A stretch of 64,000 nt of DNA from Betaproteobacteria bacterium (GCA_005881575.1 VBCA01000013.1:19662-83661), one strand, 5' to 3'. Positions 1 to 9,679 are shown, counted from the stretch's first letter. Numbers and translations are program-made. Notes: generated from the letters alone by a model not told the origin.

Positions 1-1
1 C

Positions 2-241
2 GACAAAGGGGCGGGCGGCATGCGCGACTACGCGAAAAAACGGGTCAAGGAGTTGGGACTCTCGGGTCCCGGGAAGGTGCGGGTGAATCAGGCGGGGTGC
101 CTGGACCGCTGCGAGGAAGGGCCCTGCGTCGTGGTGTATCCGGAAGCGGTCTGGTACACCTACGTCGACCGCGCCGATATCGACGAGATCATCGAGGAGC
201 ACCTCAAGGCAGGCCGCGTGGTCGAACGCCTGCTCCTATGA
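2..241 (+). CDS. [2Fe-2S] ferredoxin, thioredoxin-like fold (5'-truncated)
   Basis: The reading frame is open to the window edge, so the N-terminus lies outside; an internal ATG at 20 is probably not the start. The visible part has CLDRC followed by EEGPC, typical of the C-terminal cluster-binding half of thioredoxin-like [2Fe-2S] ferredoxins, which carry an N-terminal C-x(n)-CC half that would be off the left edge. The end overlaps the next gene by 4 bases (ATGA), implying translational coupling. The role is presumably electron transfer or Fe-S handling; the partner is unknown. Confidence 0.75.
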   Translation, partial: DKGAGGMRDYAKKRVKELGLSGPGKVRVNQAGCLDRCEEGPCVVVYPEAVWYTYVDRADIDEIIEEHLKAGRVVERLLL

Positions 242-846
242 GCGGGGCGGGCGAGCACCTCTTCATCGACGGCGCGGCGGGCAGGATCGAGACAGTCGTA
301 GATCGTCCCGAAGCTACGCTCAGAGGGGCGGCGCTCGTCGCCCATCCGCACCCGCTCTACGGCGGGACGCTCGACAACAAGGTGGTCCAGACTCTCGCGA
401 GAACTTTCGTCGAATTGGGCTACGTGTCGCTGCGGCCCAATTTCCGCGGCGTCGGCAAATCAGAAGGCGAGCACGACGAAGGCAGAGGAGAGACCGAAGA
501 CTTGCTCCGCGTCGCCGAGTATGCGAAGAAAACCTTCGGCCCGCTGCCGCTCGTCCTGGCGGGATTCTCTTTCGGCGCGGCGGTTCAGACGCAGGTCGCT
601 CAGCGCACGAGCCCCTTGCGCGTGGTGTTGGTGGGCGTCGCGGTCGGCCGCTTTCCTTCGGAGACCGTACCCGGCGACTCGATCGTCATCCACGGCGAGC
701 GCGACGAGACCGTGACACTCGCGAAAGTGCTCGACTGGGCGCGGCCACAGGAACTGCCGGTCGTGGTCATCCCCGGTGCGGACCATTTCTTCCACCTGCG
801 CCTGAACCTCATCAAGAACATCGTCAAAGGTTCATGGCGGTACTAG
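238..846 (+). CDS. alpha/beta hydrolase (COG2945-type)
   Basis: This 202-aa protein resembles small cytoplasmic alpha/beta hydrolases of the COG2945 kind. It has an HPHPLYGGT segment near residue 36, the nucleophile elbow GFSFGA with a central Ser near residue 110, an HGERDE loop that would supply the acid, and a late GADHFF His. The ATG at 238 overlaps the ferredoxin stop (ATGA). The frame is open further upstream to 97, but that part runs through the ferredoxin gene. The substrate is unknown. The 3' end overlaps the ABC ATPase start by 13 bases, so it belongs to the same operon. Confidence 0.82.
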   Translation: MSGAGEHLFIDGAAGRIETVVDRPEATLRGAALVAHPHPLYGGTLDNKVVQTLARTFVELGYVSLRPNFRGVGKSEGEHDEGRGETEDLLRVAEYAKKTFGPLPLVLAGFSFGAAVQTQVAQRTSPLRVVLVGVAVGRFPSETVPGDSIVIHGERDETVTLAKVLDWARPQELPVVVIPGADHFFHLRLNLIKNIVKGSWRY

Positions 847-1745
847 CGGCTCGCAACCTGCGCAAGTCCTACGGCGGCGCGGAGGTGGTCGCCGGCGTGA
901 GCTTCGCGATCGCGCCGGGGGAATGTTTCGGGCTGCTCGGCCCCAACGGCGCTGGCAAGACCACGACCTTGAGGCTGTGCCTCGGCCTCACCGATCCCGA
1001 CCACGGCTCGATCGAGCTGATGCAGCGCCCGGTGCCCGGTGAAGCCCGGCCCGCCCGCGCGCGCGTGGGCGTGGTGCCGCAGATGGACAACCTCGATCCC
1101 GATTTCACCGTCGGCGAAAACCTGCTCGTCTACGGCCGCTACTTCGGCCTCTCCGAAGGCGCCATCCGGGCGCGCATCCCCCAGCTGCTCGACTTCGCGG
1201 GCCTAAGCGCGCGCGCGGCGTCGCAGATCCAGACGCTCTCAGGCGGAATGAAACGACGTTTGACGCTCGCGCGCGCGCTCATCAACGATCCCGACTTGAT
1301 CTTCATGGACGAGCCCACTACGGGGCTGGATCCGCAGGCTCGCCATCTGATTTGGGAGCGGTTGAAGCAGCTCCTCGCTGGAGGGAAAACCATCGTGCTC
1401 ACCACGCATTTCATGGAGGAAGCCGAGCGGCTGTGCGCGCGGCTCGCCATCATGGACCGCGGGCGCTTCATCACCGAGGGAAGTCCGCGCGAGCTCATCC
1501 TCCGCCACATCGAGCCGCATGTCGTCGAGGCCCACGGCGACGGTGTCATGGACTGGAGCGATCGCGAGGCGGGAAAGCTCGCCTCACGCCTGGAAAAAAG
1601 CGGCGAGACGGTTTTCTGCTACGCCGCCGATCCGGCTCCGCTGCTCTCAAGCCTCGCAAACCAGGGGGAACTGCGCTACCTGCACCGGCCGGCCAACCTG
1701 GAAGACGTGTTCCTGAAACTCACCGGCCGGGAGCTGCGCGACTGA
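834..1745 (+). CDS. ABC exporter ATP-binding protein, NodI/DrrA type
   Basis: This 303-aa ATPase has Walker [10 protein letters not shown] (about 36-44), the signature LSGGMKRR (about 133), Walker B LIFMDEP (about 155) and an H-loop TTHFMEEAE. The extended C-terminal domain is as in NodI/daunorubicin-type exporters. It pairs with the permease directly downstream (TGATG overlap). Such NodIJ-like pairs are common in non-nodulating betaproteobacteria, so a Nod-factor role is not implied; the substrate is unknown. The start overlaps the hydrolase gene by 13 bases. Confidence 0.88.
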   Translation: MAVLAARNLRKSYGGAEVVAGVSFAIAPGECFGLLGPNGAGKTTTLRLCLGLTDPDHGSIELMQRPVPGEARPARARVGVVPQMDNLDPDFTVGENLLVYGRYFGLSEGAIRARIPQLLDFAGLSARAASQIQTLSGGMKRRLTLARALINDPDLIFMDEPTTGLDPQARHLIWERLKQLLAGGKTIVLTTHFMEEAERLCARLAIMDRGRFITEGSPRELILRHIEPHVVEAHGDGVMDWSDREAGKLASRLEKSGETVFCYAADPAPLLSSLANQGELRYLHRPANLEDVFLKLTGRELRD

Positions 1746-2524
1746 TGCACATCTTTTCGCCGCCTTCGATGAGCCTGCGCTTCGTTCCCGTGTGGCGCAG
1801 GAACCTGCTCGTGTGGCGCAAGCTCGCGGTTCCCTCGATCCTAGGCAATCTCGCCGACCCCCTGATCTACGTGCTCGGCCTCGGGTACGGCCTCGGCTCG
1901 ATGCTGCCCGAGGTCGGCGGCGTACCTTACATCGCATTCCTCGCTGCGGGAATGGTGTGCTCGAGCACGATGAACAGCGCCACGTTCGAAGCGATGTACT
2001 CGGCCTTCTCCCGCATGCACGTACAGCACACCTGGGACGCCATCATGAACGCACCGGTCGACCTCGACGACGTTGTGCTCGCCGAGCTCGCGTGGGCGGC
2101 GAGCAAGAGCGTGCTCTCGGGCGTGGCGATTCTCGCCGTCGTGTGGCTGCTCGGCCTGTCGGGCTCGGTCCTGTCTCTCTGGGTGATCGCGCTGCTGCCT
2201 CTCATCGGCCTCACTTTCGGCGCGCTCGCCCTCGCGGTCACGGCGATGGCGCGGAGCTACGACTTCTTCATGTACTACTTCACGCTGCTCGTCACGCCGA
2301 TGAATCTGCTGTGCGGGGTGTTCTTTCCGGTGGAGCAGCTGCCTGCCGCCTTTCAGGCGGTCGCCGCGTTTCTTCCCCTCACGCACGCAGTGGCGATCGC
2401 GCGTCCGCTTCTCCTCGGTCAAATTCCGCCGGACGCGGTCTTGCACGCGCTGGTGCTGCTTGCCTATGCCGCGGCCGGGTTCTATGCTGCGACGGTGCTT
2501 TTCCGCAGGCGGTTGCTCAAATAG
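1745..2524 (+). CDS. ABC-2 type permease, NodJ-like
   Basis: This 259-aa membrane protein has about six hydrophobic segments. The GLGYGLGSMLPEVGGVPYIAF stretch and the later LLCGVFFPVEQLPAAFQ motif are typical of NodJ/DrrB-family ABC-2 permeases. The ATG at 1745 overlaps the stop of the ATPase (TGATG), so the two subunits are translationally coupled. It acts in the inner membrane as the transmembrane half of the exporter. The next gene begins 2 bases after its stop. Confidence 0.86.
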   Translation: MHIFSPPSMSLRFVPVWRRNLLVWRKLAVPSILGNLADPLIYVLGLGYGLGSMLPEVGGVPYIAFLAAGMVCSSTMNSATFEAMYSAFSRMHVQHTWDAIMNAPVDLDDVVLAELAWAASKSVLSGVAILAVVWLLGLSGSVLSLWVIALLPLIGLTFGALALAVTAMARSYDFFMYYFTLLVTPMNLLCGVFFPVEQLPAAFQAVAAFLPLTHAVAIARPLLLGQIPPDAVLHALVLLAYAAAGFYAATVLFRRRLLK

Positions 2525-2526
2525 CG

Positions 2527-2940
2527 ATGCTCTGGATCAAGGCGCTGCACATCATCTCCATGGTGACCTGGTTCGCCGGGCTGTTCTATCTGCCGCGCCT
2601 GTTCGTCTATCACGCGATGGCCGAGGATGCGGCGAGCCGGGAACGCTTCAAGATCATGGAGCGCAAGCTCTACTGGGGCATCATGGCGCCGGGCGCAGTG
2701 CTGACGCTCGCCTTTGGCACTTGGCTGTGGCTCGGCTACGGGTTCACGGGCGCCTGGCTCCAGGCCAAGCTCGGGGTCGTCGTTCTTTTGATCGCCTATC
2801 ATCTGTACTGCGGCAAGCTGCTTGCCGATTTTGCGCGCGACCGAAATACGCGGTCGCACCTGTGGTACCGCTGGTTCAACGAGGTGCCGGTAGGTTTCCT
2901 GGTCGCCGCGGTCGTTCTGGCCGTGGTGAAGCCGTTCTAG
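2527..2940 (+). CDS. hemJ: protoporphyrinogen IX oxidase HemJ-like membrane protein
   Basis: This 137-aa protein has four hydrophobic helices and the N-terminal signature WIKALHIISMVTWFAGLFYLPR, with the conserved His at residue 8 expected of HemJ (UPF0093/COG1981). The family oxidises protoporphyrinogen IX in the inner membrane during haem synthesis in organisms lacking HemG or HemY. It sits 2 bases after the NodJ-like gene. Another haem gene, hemL, lies about 30 kb away in this window and is not linked to it. Confidence 0.82.
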   Translation: MLWIKALHIISMVTWFAGLFYLPRLFVYHAMAEDAASRERFKIMERKLYWGIMAPGAVLTLAFGTWLWLGYGFTGAWLQAKLGVVVLLIAYHLYCGKLLADFARDRNTRSHLWYRWFNEVPVGFLVAAVVLAVVKPF

Positions 2941-2997
2941 CCGCACACGGCGGCACGCTCCGGATTTCCCCTTTTTCGACAATCTGCTAATCTTGGC

Positions 2998-3537
2998 ATG
3001 CTCGTTGCATTCGATTTCACAGACATGAACGCGAAAAACATCACATTGAGGCCCGGGCGGCCCGCCGATGCCGCGAAGATCGCCGCGATGTCGCGCGACC
3101 TGATCGAGACGGGCCTCGGCTGGTCCTGGGGACCCGACCGCGTTGCCCGCTCGATCGCAAACAAGGAAACGTTTACGCTGCTCGCCTGCGACCGCGACCG
3201 CGTCGTCGCTTTCGCCATCATGTATTTCGGCGACGAACACGCCCATCTCAATTTGCTCGCGGTGCGGTCTTCCCACCAGAGACTGGGCATCGGACGGCGC
3301 ATGGTCGAATGGCTGACCGAGTCGGCATTCGCCGCCGGAATCGCCACGATTCACCTCGAGCTGCGCGCGGCCAACTACACCGCGCGCAGCTTCTACAAAT
3401 CGCTCGGATTCACCGAGTCGGCTTACATCCCGGGTTACTACCGCGGCCGAGAAATGGCGCTGCGCATGATGCGGGTGCTGCGCAAGCCGGGCATCCCGCT
3501 GCCCGTCTGGGCCGCGCCGAAGTTGCCGAAGACCTGA
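2998..3537 (+). CDS. GNAT-family N-acetyltransferase
   Basis: This 179-aa GNAT fold shows beta4 LLAVRSSHQRLGIGRRMVEW, the acetyl-CoA pyrophosphate loop (Q/RxxGxG/A), and a later YKSLGF motif typical of RimI-like enzymes. An alternative ATG at 3025 (MNAKNITLRPGR) is plausible because the family usually begins just before the first strand; neither start has a clear Shine-Dalgarno. The acceptor cannot be predicted. It precedes the M1 peptidase gene by 42 bases and may share its transcript. Confidence 0.8.
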   Translation: MLVAFDFTDMNAKNITLRPGRPADAAKIAAMSRDLIETGLGWSWGPDRVARSIANKETFTLLACDRDRVVAFAIMYFGDEHAHLNLLAVRSSHQRLGIGRRMVEWLTESAFAAGIATIHLELRAANYTARSFYKSLGFTESAYIPGYYRGREMALRMMRVLRKPGIPLPVWAAPKLPKT

Positions 3538-3579
3538 CGCCTTCGCGGCGGGATACAGGGCGCGACAGGATCGCCCGAC

Positions 3580-6273
3580 ATGCGCGGCGCGGTGCTCGCT
3601 CTCACGGCCGGTCTCATGGCGAACGCCGCTCTCGCGGTTCCCGGACTCGAGCCCGGCGTATCGCGCGAGCTCGCGCTGTGGCGAGCAAAATACTACCGCG
3701 ATGTCCGATACGCGCTGGCGATCAGCGTCACCGCCGGTGCGGCGAAGCTCGCCGGCACGGCCACCGTCGAGGTCACTCTTCCAGGCACAGTACCCGACCT
3801 GGTGCTCGACTGGCGTCCCTCGCCGGGCGCGGCGCGCGTGGCGCAGCTGCGCGTCAACGGCAAGCCGGCGAAGGCGAGACTCGAGCGGGAACACCTGATC
3901 GTTCCTGCGCGGCTGCTCAGGGCGGGAAGGAACCGCATAGCGCTCTCTTTCGAATCGCCGATCGCCTTGTCCGGCAGCGCGGTGACGCGCTACCTGGACC
4001 GCGAGGACGGCTCAGAGTACGTCTATACGCTTTTCGTTCCTTCGGATGCCAGCACCGCTTTCCCCTGCTTCGACCAGCCCGACCTCAAAGCGCGTTTCAA
4101 GCTCGAGCTGATCGTGCCGCGCGCATGGACCGCCGTCGGAAACGCCCCGATTGCGGCAACCGAGGACCTGTCGAGCGGCCAGCGCCGGTTCCGATTCGCA
4201 GCGACTGCCCCGATCAGCACGTATCTGTTCGCATTTGCCGCCGGGCCGTTCGCGGAGGTTCAGGTTCCAACCCCGCCTCAATCCTCTCCCGCAGGACGCA
4301 ACACGGCGCGAGCGAAGCGGGCCGCCAAAAGGCGAGCGGGCTCTCCCGCCATTGAAAAAGCAGTCGAGACGAGGCTCTTCGTCCGCAAGTCGCAGCTCGC
4401 TCGCGCCCGTGCGGAGGCTCCCGAGGTGCTGCGGTTCAATCGCGAGTCGCTGCGCTGGTTCGAGCGCTACTTCAATTCGCGCTTCCCGTTTCCCAAGTAC
4501 GACCTGGTGCTCGTCCCGGAGTTCGCCTACGGAGGCATGGAGCACGCCGGGGCGACCTTTCTGCGCGAGGAAGCGGTGCTGTTTCCGTCCACGCCCAACG
4601 AAACGGACATCCTCGCGCGCGCGCAGCTCCTGTTCCACGAGACCTCGCATCAGTGGTTCGGCGATTCTGTGACCATGCGCTGGTTCGACGACCTGTGGCT
4701 GAAGGAAGGGTTCGCCAACTTCATGGCGGCCAAGGCGGCCGAGGCGCTGCTCCCGGCGCATTCGGTCTGGAACGCCTTCCACGCGCTCAAGACCGCCGCC
4801 TACCGGACCGACGTCACGCAGGGGACGACGCCGATCTACCGGACGCTCTCCAATCTTTCCGGCGCGAAATCCGCTTACGGCAACATCGTCTATGGGAAGG
4901 CCCCGGCGGTGTTGCGCCAGGCCGAGTTCTACGTCGGCGAGCCGGTCTTCCGCCGGGCGGTGCGGCAGTTCCTGAAAGGACACGCCTATGCGGCCGCCGA
5001 CTGGAACGACCTCGTCGTCGCGCTCGAGCGTGCCTCGGGCCGCAAGCTGAAGCGCTGGGCCGAAGCCTGGGTCAAGAGGCGTGGCATGGCGGAGGTGCGC
5101 CTCGCCTGGGACACCGATCGCGACGGCCGGCCGAAGAACACCGTCCTGGAGCAGCACAACGTGCTCAATGAAGGCGGAACTTGGCCGATGAAGCTACGGG
5201 TGTTCGCCTTGTCCGAGAGCGGGCTTCCCCGCTCGGCCGATGCCTTGTTGCGCGGCCGGAGTACGAGCGTTCGCGAAATCGACGGCATGCCCGAGATCGA
5301 CTTCGCGTTCGCGAATTTCGGAGACTACGGCTACGGGCGCTTCCTCCTCGACCCGATGAGCCGCGAGGCGGTCCTCGCACGCCCGGAAATCGTGCAGGGC
5401 GATCTGCTGCGCGCGCTCGTCTTCGGTTCGCTCTGGGAATCGGTGCGGGACGCCGAGCTCGCACCCCTCGCCTATCTCGACCTCGTCATTCGCGTCGCCC
5501 CGGTCGAACGCGACCCGGTGACCCTCGCCGGCTTGCTCCAGCGCGCGCAGCTCGCCTTTCTCCACTATGCATCGGATCCCCAGCGGGACGCCGTGGCGGA
5601 ATCTTTCGAGCAGCTTCTCGCCGAGGGAATGCTGCACGCGGATACGCCGGGGCGCCGCATTACTTTCCTCAGGGCGTTTACGGCGAGCGCCTGGTCGGAG
5701 AGCGGCCGCTCCCGGCTCAAATCGCTCCTCGCAAACACGTCGGAGATTCCCGGGGTGAAGCTCAGCTCGCGCGACCGCTTCCGCGCAATCGCGCGGCTGC
5801 TCGCGCTCGACGACCCGGAGGCGAAGGGCCTGCTCTCCGCGCAGATCGCCGCGGATTCCGGGGACGACGGCCGCCGCTACGCCTTCGCGGCGGCTGCGGC
5901 CGAGCGCAGCGCCGAGGCGAAGCGCGCTTACTTCGAGCGCTTCTTCAGCGAGCAGGGCCTAGCCGAAAGCTGGATCGATGCGGCGCTTGGCTCGTTCAAC
6001 GCGGTCGAGCACGCCGAGCTGACCCAGCCCTATCTCGATCTCGCGCTCGCCGCCTTGCCCGAATTCAAGCGCACGCGCAAGATCTTCTTCGTCAACAACT
6101 GGCTCGCCGCCTTCATCGGAGGACAGGTGGACGCCGCGGCGCTTGAGCAGGTGGAGAGTTTCGCAAGCCAGCCTGAGCTCGAGCCCGACCTGAAGCTCCA
6201 GGTCCTCGAAGCGATGGACGGGCTCGCGCGCACCGTCAAGATTCGAGCGAAGTTTGCCAGGCTCCTGCCCTGA
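3580..6273 (+). CDS. M1 family zinc aminopeptidase, secreted
   Basis: This 897-aa protein has a Sec signal peptide (about residues 1-19, ending ALA). The zinc site is HETSHQW near residue 353, followed by the LKEGFANF Glu ligand, the HExxH-x18-E signature of M1 gluzincins. The exopeptidase loop reads GGMEH near residue 317 rather than the common G(A/G)MEN. A Lys/Arg-rich insertion (about residues 232-258, with ARAKRAAKRR) interrupts the region between the N-terminal beta domain and the catalytic domain. The long helical C-terminus resembles ERAP1-like domains. It is expected to cleave N-terminal residues from peptides in the periplasm. Confidence 0.9.
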   Translation: MRGAVLALTAGLMANAALAVPGLEPGVSRELALWRAKYYRDVRYALAISVTAGAAKLAGTATVEVTLPGTVPDLVLDWRPSPGAARVAQLRVNGKPAKARLEREHLIVPARLLRAGRNRIALSFESPIALSGSAVTRYLDREDGSEYVYTLFVPSDASTAFPCFDQPDLKARFKLELIVPRAWTAVGNAPIAATEDLSSGQRRFRFAATAPISTYLFAFAAGPFAEVQVPTPPQSSPAGRNTARAKRAAKRRAGSPAIEKAVETRLFVRKSQLARARAEAPEVLRFNRESLRWFERYFNSRFPFPKYDLVLVPEFAYGGMEHAGATFLREEAVLFPSTPNETDILARAQLLFHETSHQWFGDSVTMRWFDDLWLKEGFANFMAAKAAEALLPAHSVWNAFHALKTAAYRTDVTQGTTPIYRTLSNLSGAKSAYGNIVYGKAPAVLRQAEFYVGEPVFRRAVRQFLKGHAYAAADWNDLVVALERASGRKLKRWAEAWVKRRGMAEVRLAWDTDRDGRPKNTVLEQHNVLNEGGTWPMKLRVFALSESGLPRSADALLRGRSTSVREIDGMPEIDFAFANFGDYGYGRFLLDPMSREAVLARPEIVQGDLLRALVFGSLWESVRDAELAPLAYLDLVIRVAPVERDPVTLAGLLQRAQLAFLHYASDPQRDAVAESFEQLLAEGMLHADTPGRRITFLRAFTASAWSESGRSRLKSLLANTSEIPGVKLSSRDRFRAIARLLALDDPEAKGLLSAQIAADSGDDGRRYAFAAAAAERSAEAKRAYFERFFSEQGLAESWIDAALGSFNAVEHAELTQPYLDLALAALPEFKRTRKIFFVNNWLAAFIGGQVDAAALEQVESFASQPELEPDLKLQVLEAMDGLARTVKIRAKFARLLP

Positions 6274-6315
6274 CGAAGCCTGCGGTTCCGGAAGCGGCGC
6301 CCGCTCGCGCGCTCG

Positions 6316-7977
6316 TCAATCCAGCGCGCCGGCGGCGTAAGCGCGTTCGATCTCGGCGTCGAATTTCTGCTGCACCCGATCGCGCTTGACCTTGAGGGTC
6401 GGCGTGAGCAGCCCGTTCTCCACCGTCCAGGGCTCGCGAGTCGCCACGACACGGCGTACCCGTATGTACCGCGGGAATTCCTTCAAGCGATCGTTGGCGC
6501 GCCGGATGAGATCCTTTTCGCCGGTCTCCCGGGTCACCGCCACGAGCGCCAGGAACGGGCGCCCTTCGCCGATCAGGATGCCTTGTTCGAATACCCCGTC
6601 CCCGAGAATGGCGAGTTCCACGTCCTGCGGCGGAAGTTTTTCGCCGTTCGACAGGACGAGAACGTCCTTCAAGCGTCCACGTATGAAAATCCTGCCCTCC
6701 CGGATTTCCGCAAGATCGCCCGTATGCAGCCAATCTTCGCGATCGAGCGACTTCGCGCTCGCCTCCGGATTGTTCCAATAGCCCTTCATGACGCTCGGAC
6801 CCCTCGCGAGCAGCTCGCCGTCCGCCGCGACTCGCACCTCGACATTGTCGAGCGGCATGCCGACCGATTCCGGAACATTGCCCTCCAGTCGATTCACCGA
6901 GATCACGGGAGAGGCCTCGGTCATTCCGTATCCCTGGAGAACCGGCAGCCCGAGCCCGAGGAACAGCCACGCAATCGCGGGGTCGAGCGGGGCACCGCCG
7001 AGGATCGCGAACCGCATCCTGCCGCCGAGCCTCGAGCGCACCGGTCCTGCGACGCGGTCGCGCAGCAGGGCGAGAACGATCCGGTCAGCGAGCCCCGCTT
7101 CGCGGCGCTGGGCTCGCCCTCCCGCCGCTACTACCAGCTCGAAAAGCCGCTTCTTGGCCGGAGATTGGGCGAGAGCCTCGTTGACGCGCGCTGCGAATTT
7201 TTCGAACACGCGCGGCACCGCGAACATCACGGTCGGGCGCTCGCTCGCGAGGTCCTCTGCGAGCTGCGAGATCGAGCGGGCGTAAGTGACCTTCGCGCCG
7301 ATCGCGAGCGGCAGGTAGTAGCCGCCGGTGCGCTCGAACATGTGTGAAAGCGGAAGCAGGGATAGAAATACATCGTCGCTCTGCGCGAGGCGCAGGCGCT
7401 CGCAAGCGGAGACGTTCGCGAGGATGTTCCCGTGCGTGAGCATCACCCCCTTTGGTCTGCCTGCCGTTCCCGAGGTGTAGCAAATCGTGGCCAGGGCGCC
7501 ATCTTCGACTGGCGCGGCCTCGAACGTGGGGGCCTGCCGAGGGAGCACCGCCTCGACCCCGTCATGGCCGCTTCCCGGATCGGCGGCGACGCACAGCACG
7601 CGCGGCAGAGATGCGGCCACGCCCCGCAGCGCGTCGGCCATGCGGCTGGTCTCCGCCACGAGCAGTCGCGCGCCGCTGTTCTCCAGGCACCATGCGACGT
7701 TTTCCGGGTTGTCGTCGGCGTAGAGCGGCACGACGACGAGACCGAGGCCGAGCGCAGCCTGGTCGGCCGCGACCCAGTGAATGCCGTTTTTCAGGCACAA
7801 CGCGACACGGTCGCCCGGCGCGAGGCCCTCGGCGCGCAGAAAAGCCTGCCAGCGCGCCGCGTACGCGGCGATTTCGCGCGCAGAGATATCCCGCCAACTG
7901 CCCTCGGTGAACTGACGGTAGAGAATTCGCTCGGGCGTGGCGAGATGCGCGCCGAGAAGACTTGCGATGTTTGCCAT
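6316..7977 (-). CDS. AMP-dependent acyl-CoA synthetase (long-chain fatty acid-CoA ligase type)
   Basis: This 553-aa adenylate-forming enzyme has the P-loop TSGTAGRPKG (about 168-177), QGYGMTEASP in the A5 region, and A7/A8 motifs LHTGDLAEIREGRIFIRGR and DVLVLSNGEKL. It is similar to FAA1-like long-chain acyl-CoA synthetases, though a little shorter. It activates a carboxylic acid with ATP and CoA. It is convergent with the M1 peptidase gene and divergent from the RNA methyltransferase gene; no operon partner is evident. Confidence 0.88.
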   Translation of the reverse strand: MANIASLLGAHLATPERILYRQFTEGSWRDISAREIAAYAARWQAFLRAEGLAPGDRVALCLKNGIHWVAADQAALGLGLVVVPLYADDNPENVAWCLENSGARLLVAETSRMADALRGVAASLPRVLCVAADPGSGHDGVEAVLPRQAPTFEAAPVEDGALATICYTSGTAGRPKGVMLTHGNILANVSACERLRLAQSDDVFLSLLPLSHMFERTGGYYLPLAIGAKVTYARSISQLAEDLASERPTVMFAVPRVFEKFAARVNEALAQSPAKKRLFELVVAAGGRAQRREAGLADRIVLALLRDRVAGPVRSRLGGRMRFAILGGAPLDPAIAWLFLGLGLPVLQGYGMTEASPVISVNRLEGNVPESVGMPLDNVEVRVAADGELLARGPSVMKGYWNNPEASAKSLDREDWLHTGDLAEIREGRIFIRGRLKDVLVLSNGEKLPPQDVELAILGDGVFEQGILIGEGRPFLALVAVTRETGEKDLIRRANDRLKEFPRYIRVRRVVATREPWTVENGLLTPTLKVKRDRVQQKFDAEIERAYAAGALD

Positions 7978-8043
7978 GGCGGGGCTGTGTTAGGCTCCGG
8001 TCCCGTTAATGAAGCCCGTCCAGTCCATCATGCTGAATCCGCC

Positions 8044-9225
8044 GTGAGCGTGCAAGCCTTCTTCGCCTCTTGTCCGAGAGGCCTCGAATCGCTCCTCGCC
8101 GAAGAGCTCACCCGGTTTGGCGCGAAGAAAACCAGCCTCGTTCCGGGCGGTGTCGCATTCGAGGGGGAGATTCTCGCCTGTTACCGGGTCAACCTCGAGT
8201 CGCGGCTCGCCACCCGCGTCCTGATACGGCTTGCCCGCTCGCCCTACCGCGGAGAAGAAGACGTATACGAAGCCGCTCTCGCGGTGAAGTGGCCCGAATG
8301 GTTCAGCGAGACGCAAAGCATTCGCGTGGACGTCAACGCGATACGCTCTCCGCTGAAGAGCCTCGAATTCGCGACTTTGCGAATCAAGGACGCTGTGTGC
8401 GACCGGTTTCGCGCGGACCGCGGGCGGCGGCCCGACGTGGACACGCGCTCCCCCGAGGTGCGCATCCAGGCCTTCCTCGACAAGGCGGAGGTCACTCTCT
8501 ACCTGGACACCTCCGGCGAACCACTCAACAAGCGCGGCTACCGCAGGGATGCGGGCGAAGCCCCGCTGAAGGAAAACCTTGCTGCCGGCATCGTTCGGCT
8601 CACGGGTTGGAACTCGAGCGAGCCCCTCCTTGACCCCATGTGCGGCAGCGGGACGCTCGTCGTCGAGGCGGCGATGATGGCCCTCGCGATCCCTCCGGGA
8701 CACGCGCGCGCGTTCGGCTTCGAGCGCCTCGCCGGATTCGATCTCAGGCGGTGGAACGAGGTACGCGACGCGGCGCTCGCCCGCCGCAGGCCCAAGCAGC
8801 GGCTCCCGATCTTCGCCCGCGATCGCTACGGAGAGGAGCTGAAAAAAGCCCGCCTCAACCTCGAGGCAGCGGGCCTCGGCGACTGCGTCGAACTCAAACA
8901 GGCCGACGTTCTCGATACCGGCGCCCCGGCGCGCGCGGGCGTGCTCCTCGCCAATCCGCCCTACGGCACCCGGATCGGCGAACAGGCCGCGCTCGCGGAG
9001 TTCTACCCGAAGCTCGGCGATACGCTGAAGAAATACTACGCGGGCTGGCGCTGTTACCTCTTCTCGGGGGATGCGCGACTTCCGAAGCTGATCAGACTGA
9101 GCGCGTCCAAGCGCACCCCGCTTTACAACGGCCCGCTGGAATGCCGGCTCTACGAGTATCTGGTCGTCGCCGGGTCCAATCGCAAGAAATCCACTCCATC
9201 GCGTGCCAGCGGATCCGGCACTTAG
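8044..9225 (+). CDS. THUMP-domain class I SAM-dependent RNA methyltransferase (RlmL N-terminal/YpsC type)
   Basis: This 393-aa protein has an N-terminal ferredoxin-like/THUMP region (about 1-160) and a UPF0020 methyltransferase domain with DPMCGSGTLVVEA (SAM loop, about 198) and NPPYG (about 303), the hallmark of N2-guanine or adenine RNA methylation. It corresponds to the RlmL half of the enterobacterial RlmKL fusion or to Bacillus YpsC, so 23S rRNA is the likely substrate. The start is taken as GTG 8044 (VSVQAFFASCPRG); no in-frame ATG lies nearby and homologues start close to this point. Confidence 0.85.
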   Translation: MSVQAFFASCPRGLESLLAEELTRFGAKKTSLVPGGVAFEGEILACYRVNLESRLATRVLIRLARSPYRGEEDVYEAALAVKWPEWFSETQSIRVDVNAIRSPLKSLEFATLRIKDAVCDRFRADRGRRPDVDTRSPEVRIQAFLDKAEVTLYLDTSGEPLNKRGYRRDAGEAPLKENLAAGIVRLTGWNSSEPLLDPMCGSGTLVVEAAMMALAIPPGHARAFGFERLAGFDLRRWNEVRDAALARRRPKQRLPIFARDRYGEELKKARLNLEAAGLGDCVELKQADVLDTGAPARAGVLLANPPYGTRIGEQAALAEFYPKLGDTLKKYYAGWRCYLFSGDARLPKLIRLSASKRTPLYNGPLECRLYEYLVVAGSNRKKSTPSRASGSGT

Positions 9226-9241
9226 CGCCTTTGCCCCCTTC

Positions 9242-9679
9242 CTAGCGCATCTGGCTGCGCGCGCTCGATACCGCCAGAAAAATCTCGCGCAGGAACACCA
9301 ACAGTGACAGGATGAAAGCCAGCATCGCGGCGATGAAGAGCAGCCCGATGAACCTCGACAGGTCGATCGCGATGAACGCATCGACGAAGGCAACGGCGAT
9401 CAGCAGCCCGACGAAAAGCGCGCAAATCACCGAGAGCACGATCGAGCCGTAGACCAGGCGCACGCGCCGGCTGAGGAGATTGAGTTCCGCGCGCGCCGCC
9501 TTCTGTCCCTCGGGGAGCAGCTGGCGCAGCCGGTCCTCGAGCGTGCGGCTGCGGTCGACCGCGCGGCCCAGGCGGTTGGAGAGCACGCCGATGATCGTCC
9601 CCACCGCGGTGAGCAGGAAAACCGGCGCCACAGCGAGCTGGATCAGTCGTGTGACGTCGATGACGTTGTCCGCGTTCAT
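9242..9679 (-). CDS. DUF2721 membrane protein
   Basis: This 145-aa protein has an N-terminal hydrophobic helix (about 11-32), a charged coil LEDRLRQLLPEG, and two strongly hydrophobic helices (about 73-98 and 106-131). This layout matches the DUF2721 family of inner-membrane proteins of unknown function. Its stop is 17 bases from the convergent methyltransferase stop. The function is unknown. Confidence 0.75.
   Translation of the reverse strand: MNADNVIDVTRLIQLAVAPVFLLTAVGTIIGVLSNRLGRAVDRSRTLEDRLRQLLPEGQKAARAELNLLSRRVRLVYGSIVLSVICALFVGLLIAVAFVDAFIAIDLSRFIGLLFIAAMLAFILSLLVFLREIFLAVSSARSQMR

Noticed and set aside
834..2524. NodI/NodJ as evidence of nodulation ability
   Set aside because: Such pairs are common in non-symbiotic betaproteobacteria and no other nod gene is present.
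2482..3894. 470-codon minus-strand open frame opposite hemJ, the GNAT gene and the start of the M1 gene
   Set aside because: It mirrors well-supported plus-strand genes and is rich in Arg/Ala/Gly as GC-rich antisense frames are; no motif seen.
4012..5157. 381-codon minus-strand open frame inside the M1 peptidase gene
   Set aside because: Antisense shadow; the plus strand encodes HETSHQW and other zinc-site residues there.
7990..9393. 467-codon minus-strand open frame opposite the RNA methyltransferase gene
   Set aside because: The plus strand carries the methyltransferase motifs; the reverse product has no recognisable domain.
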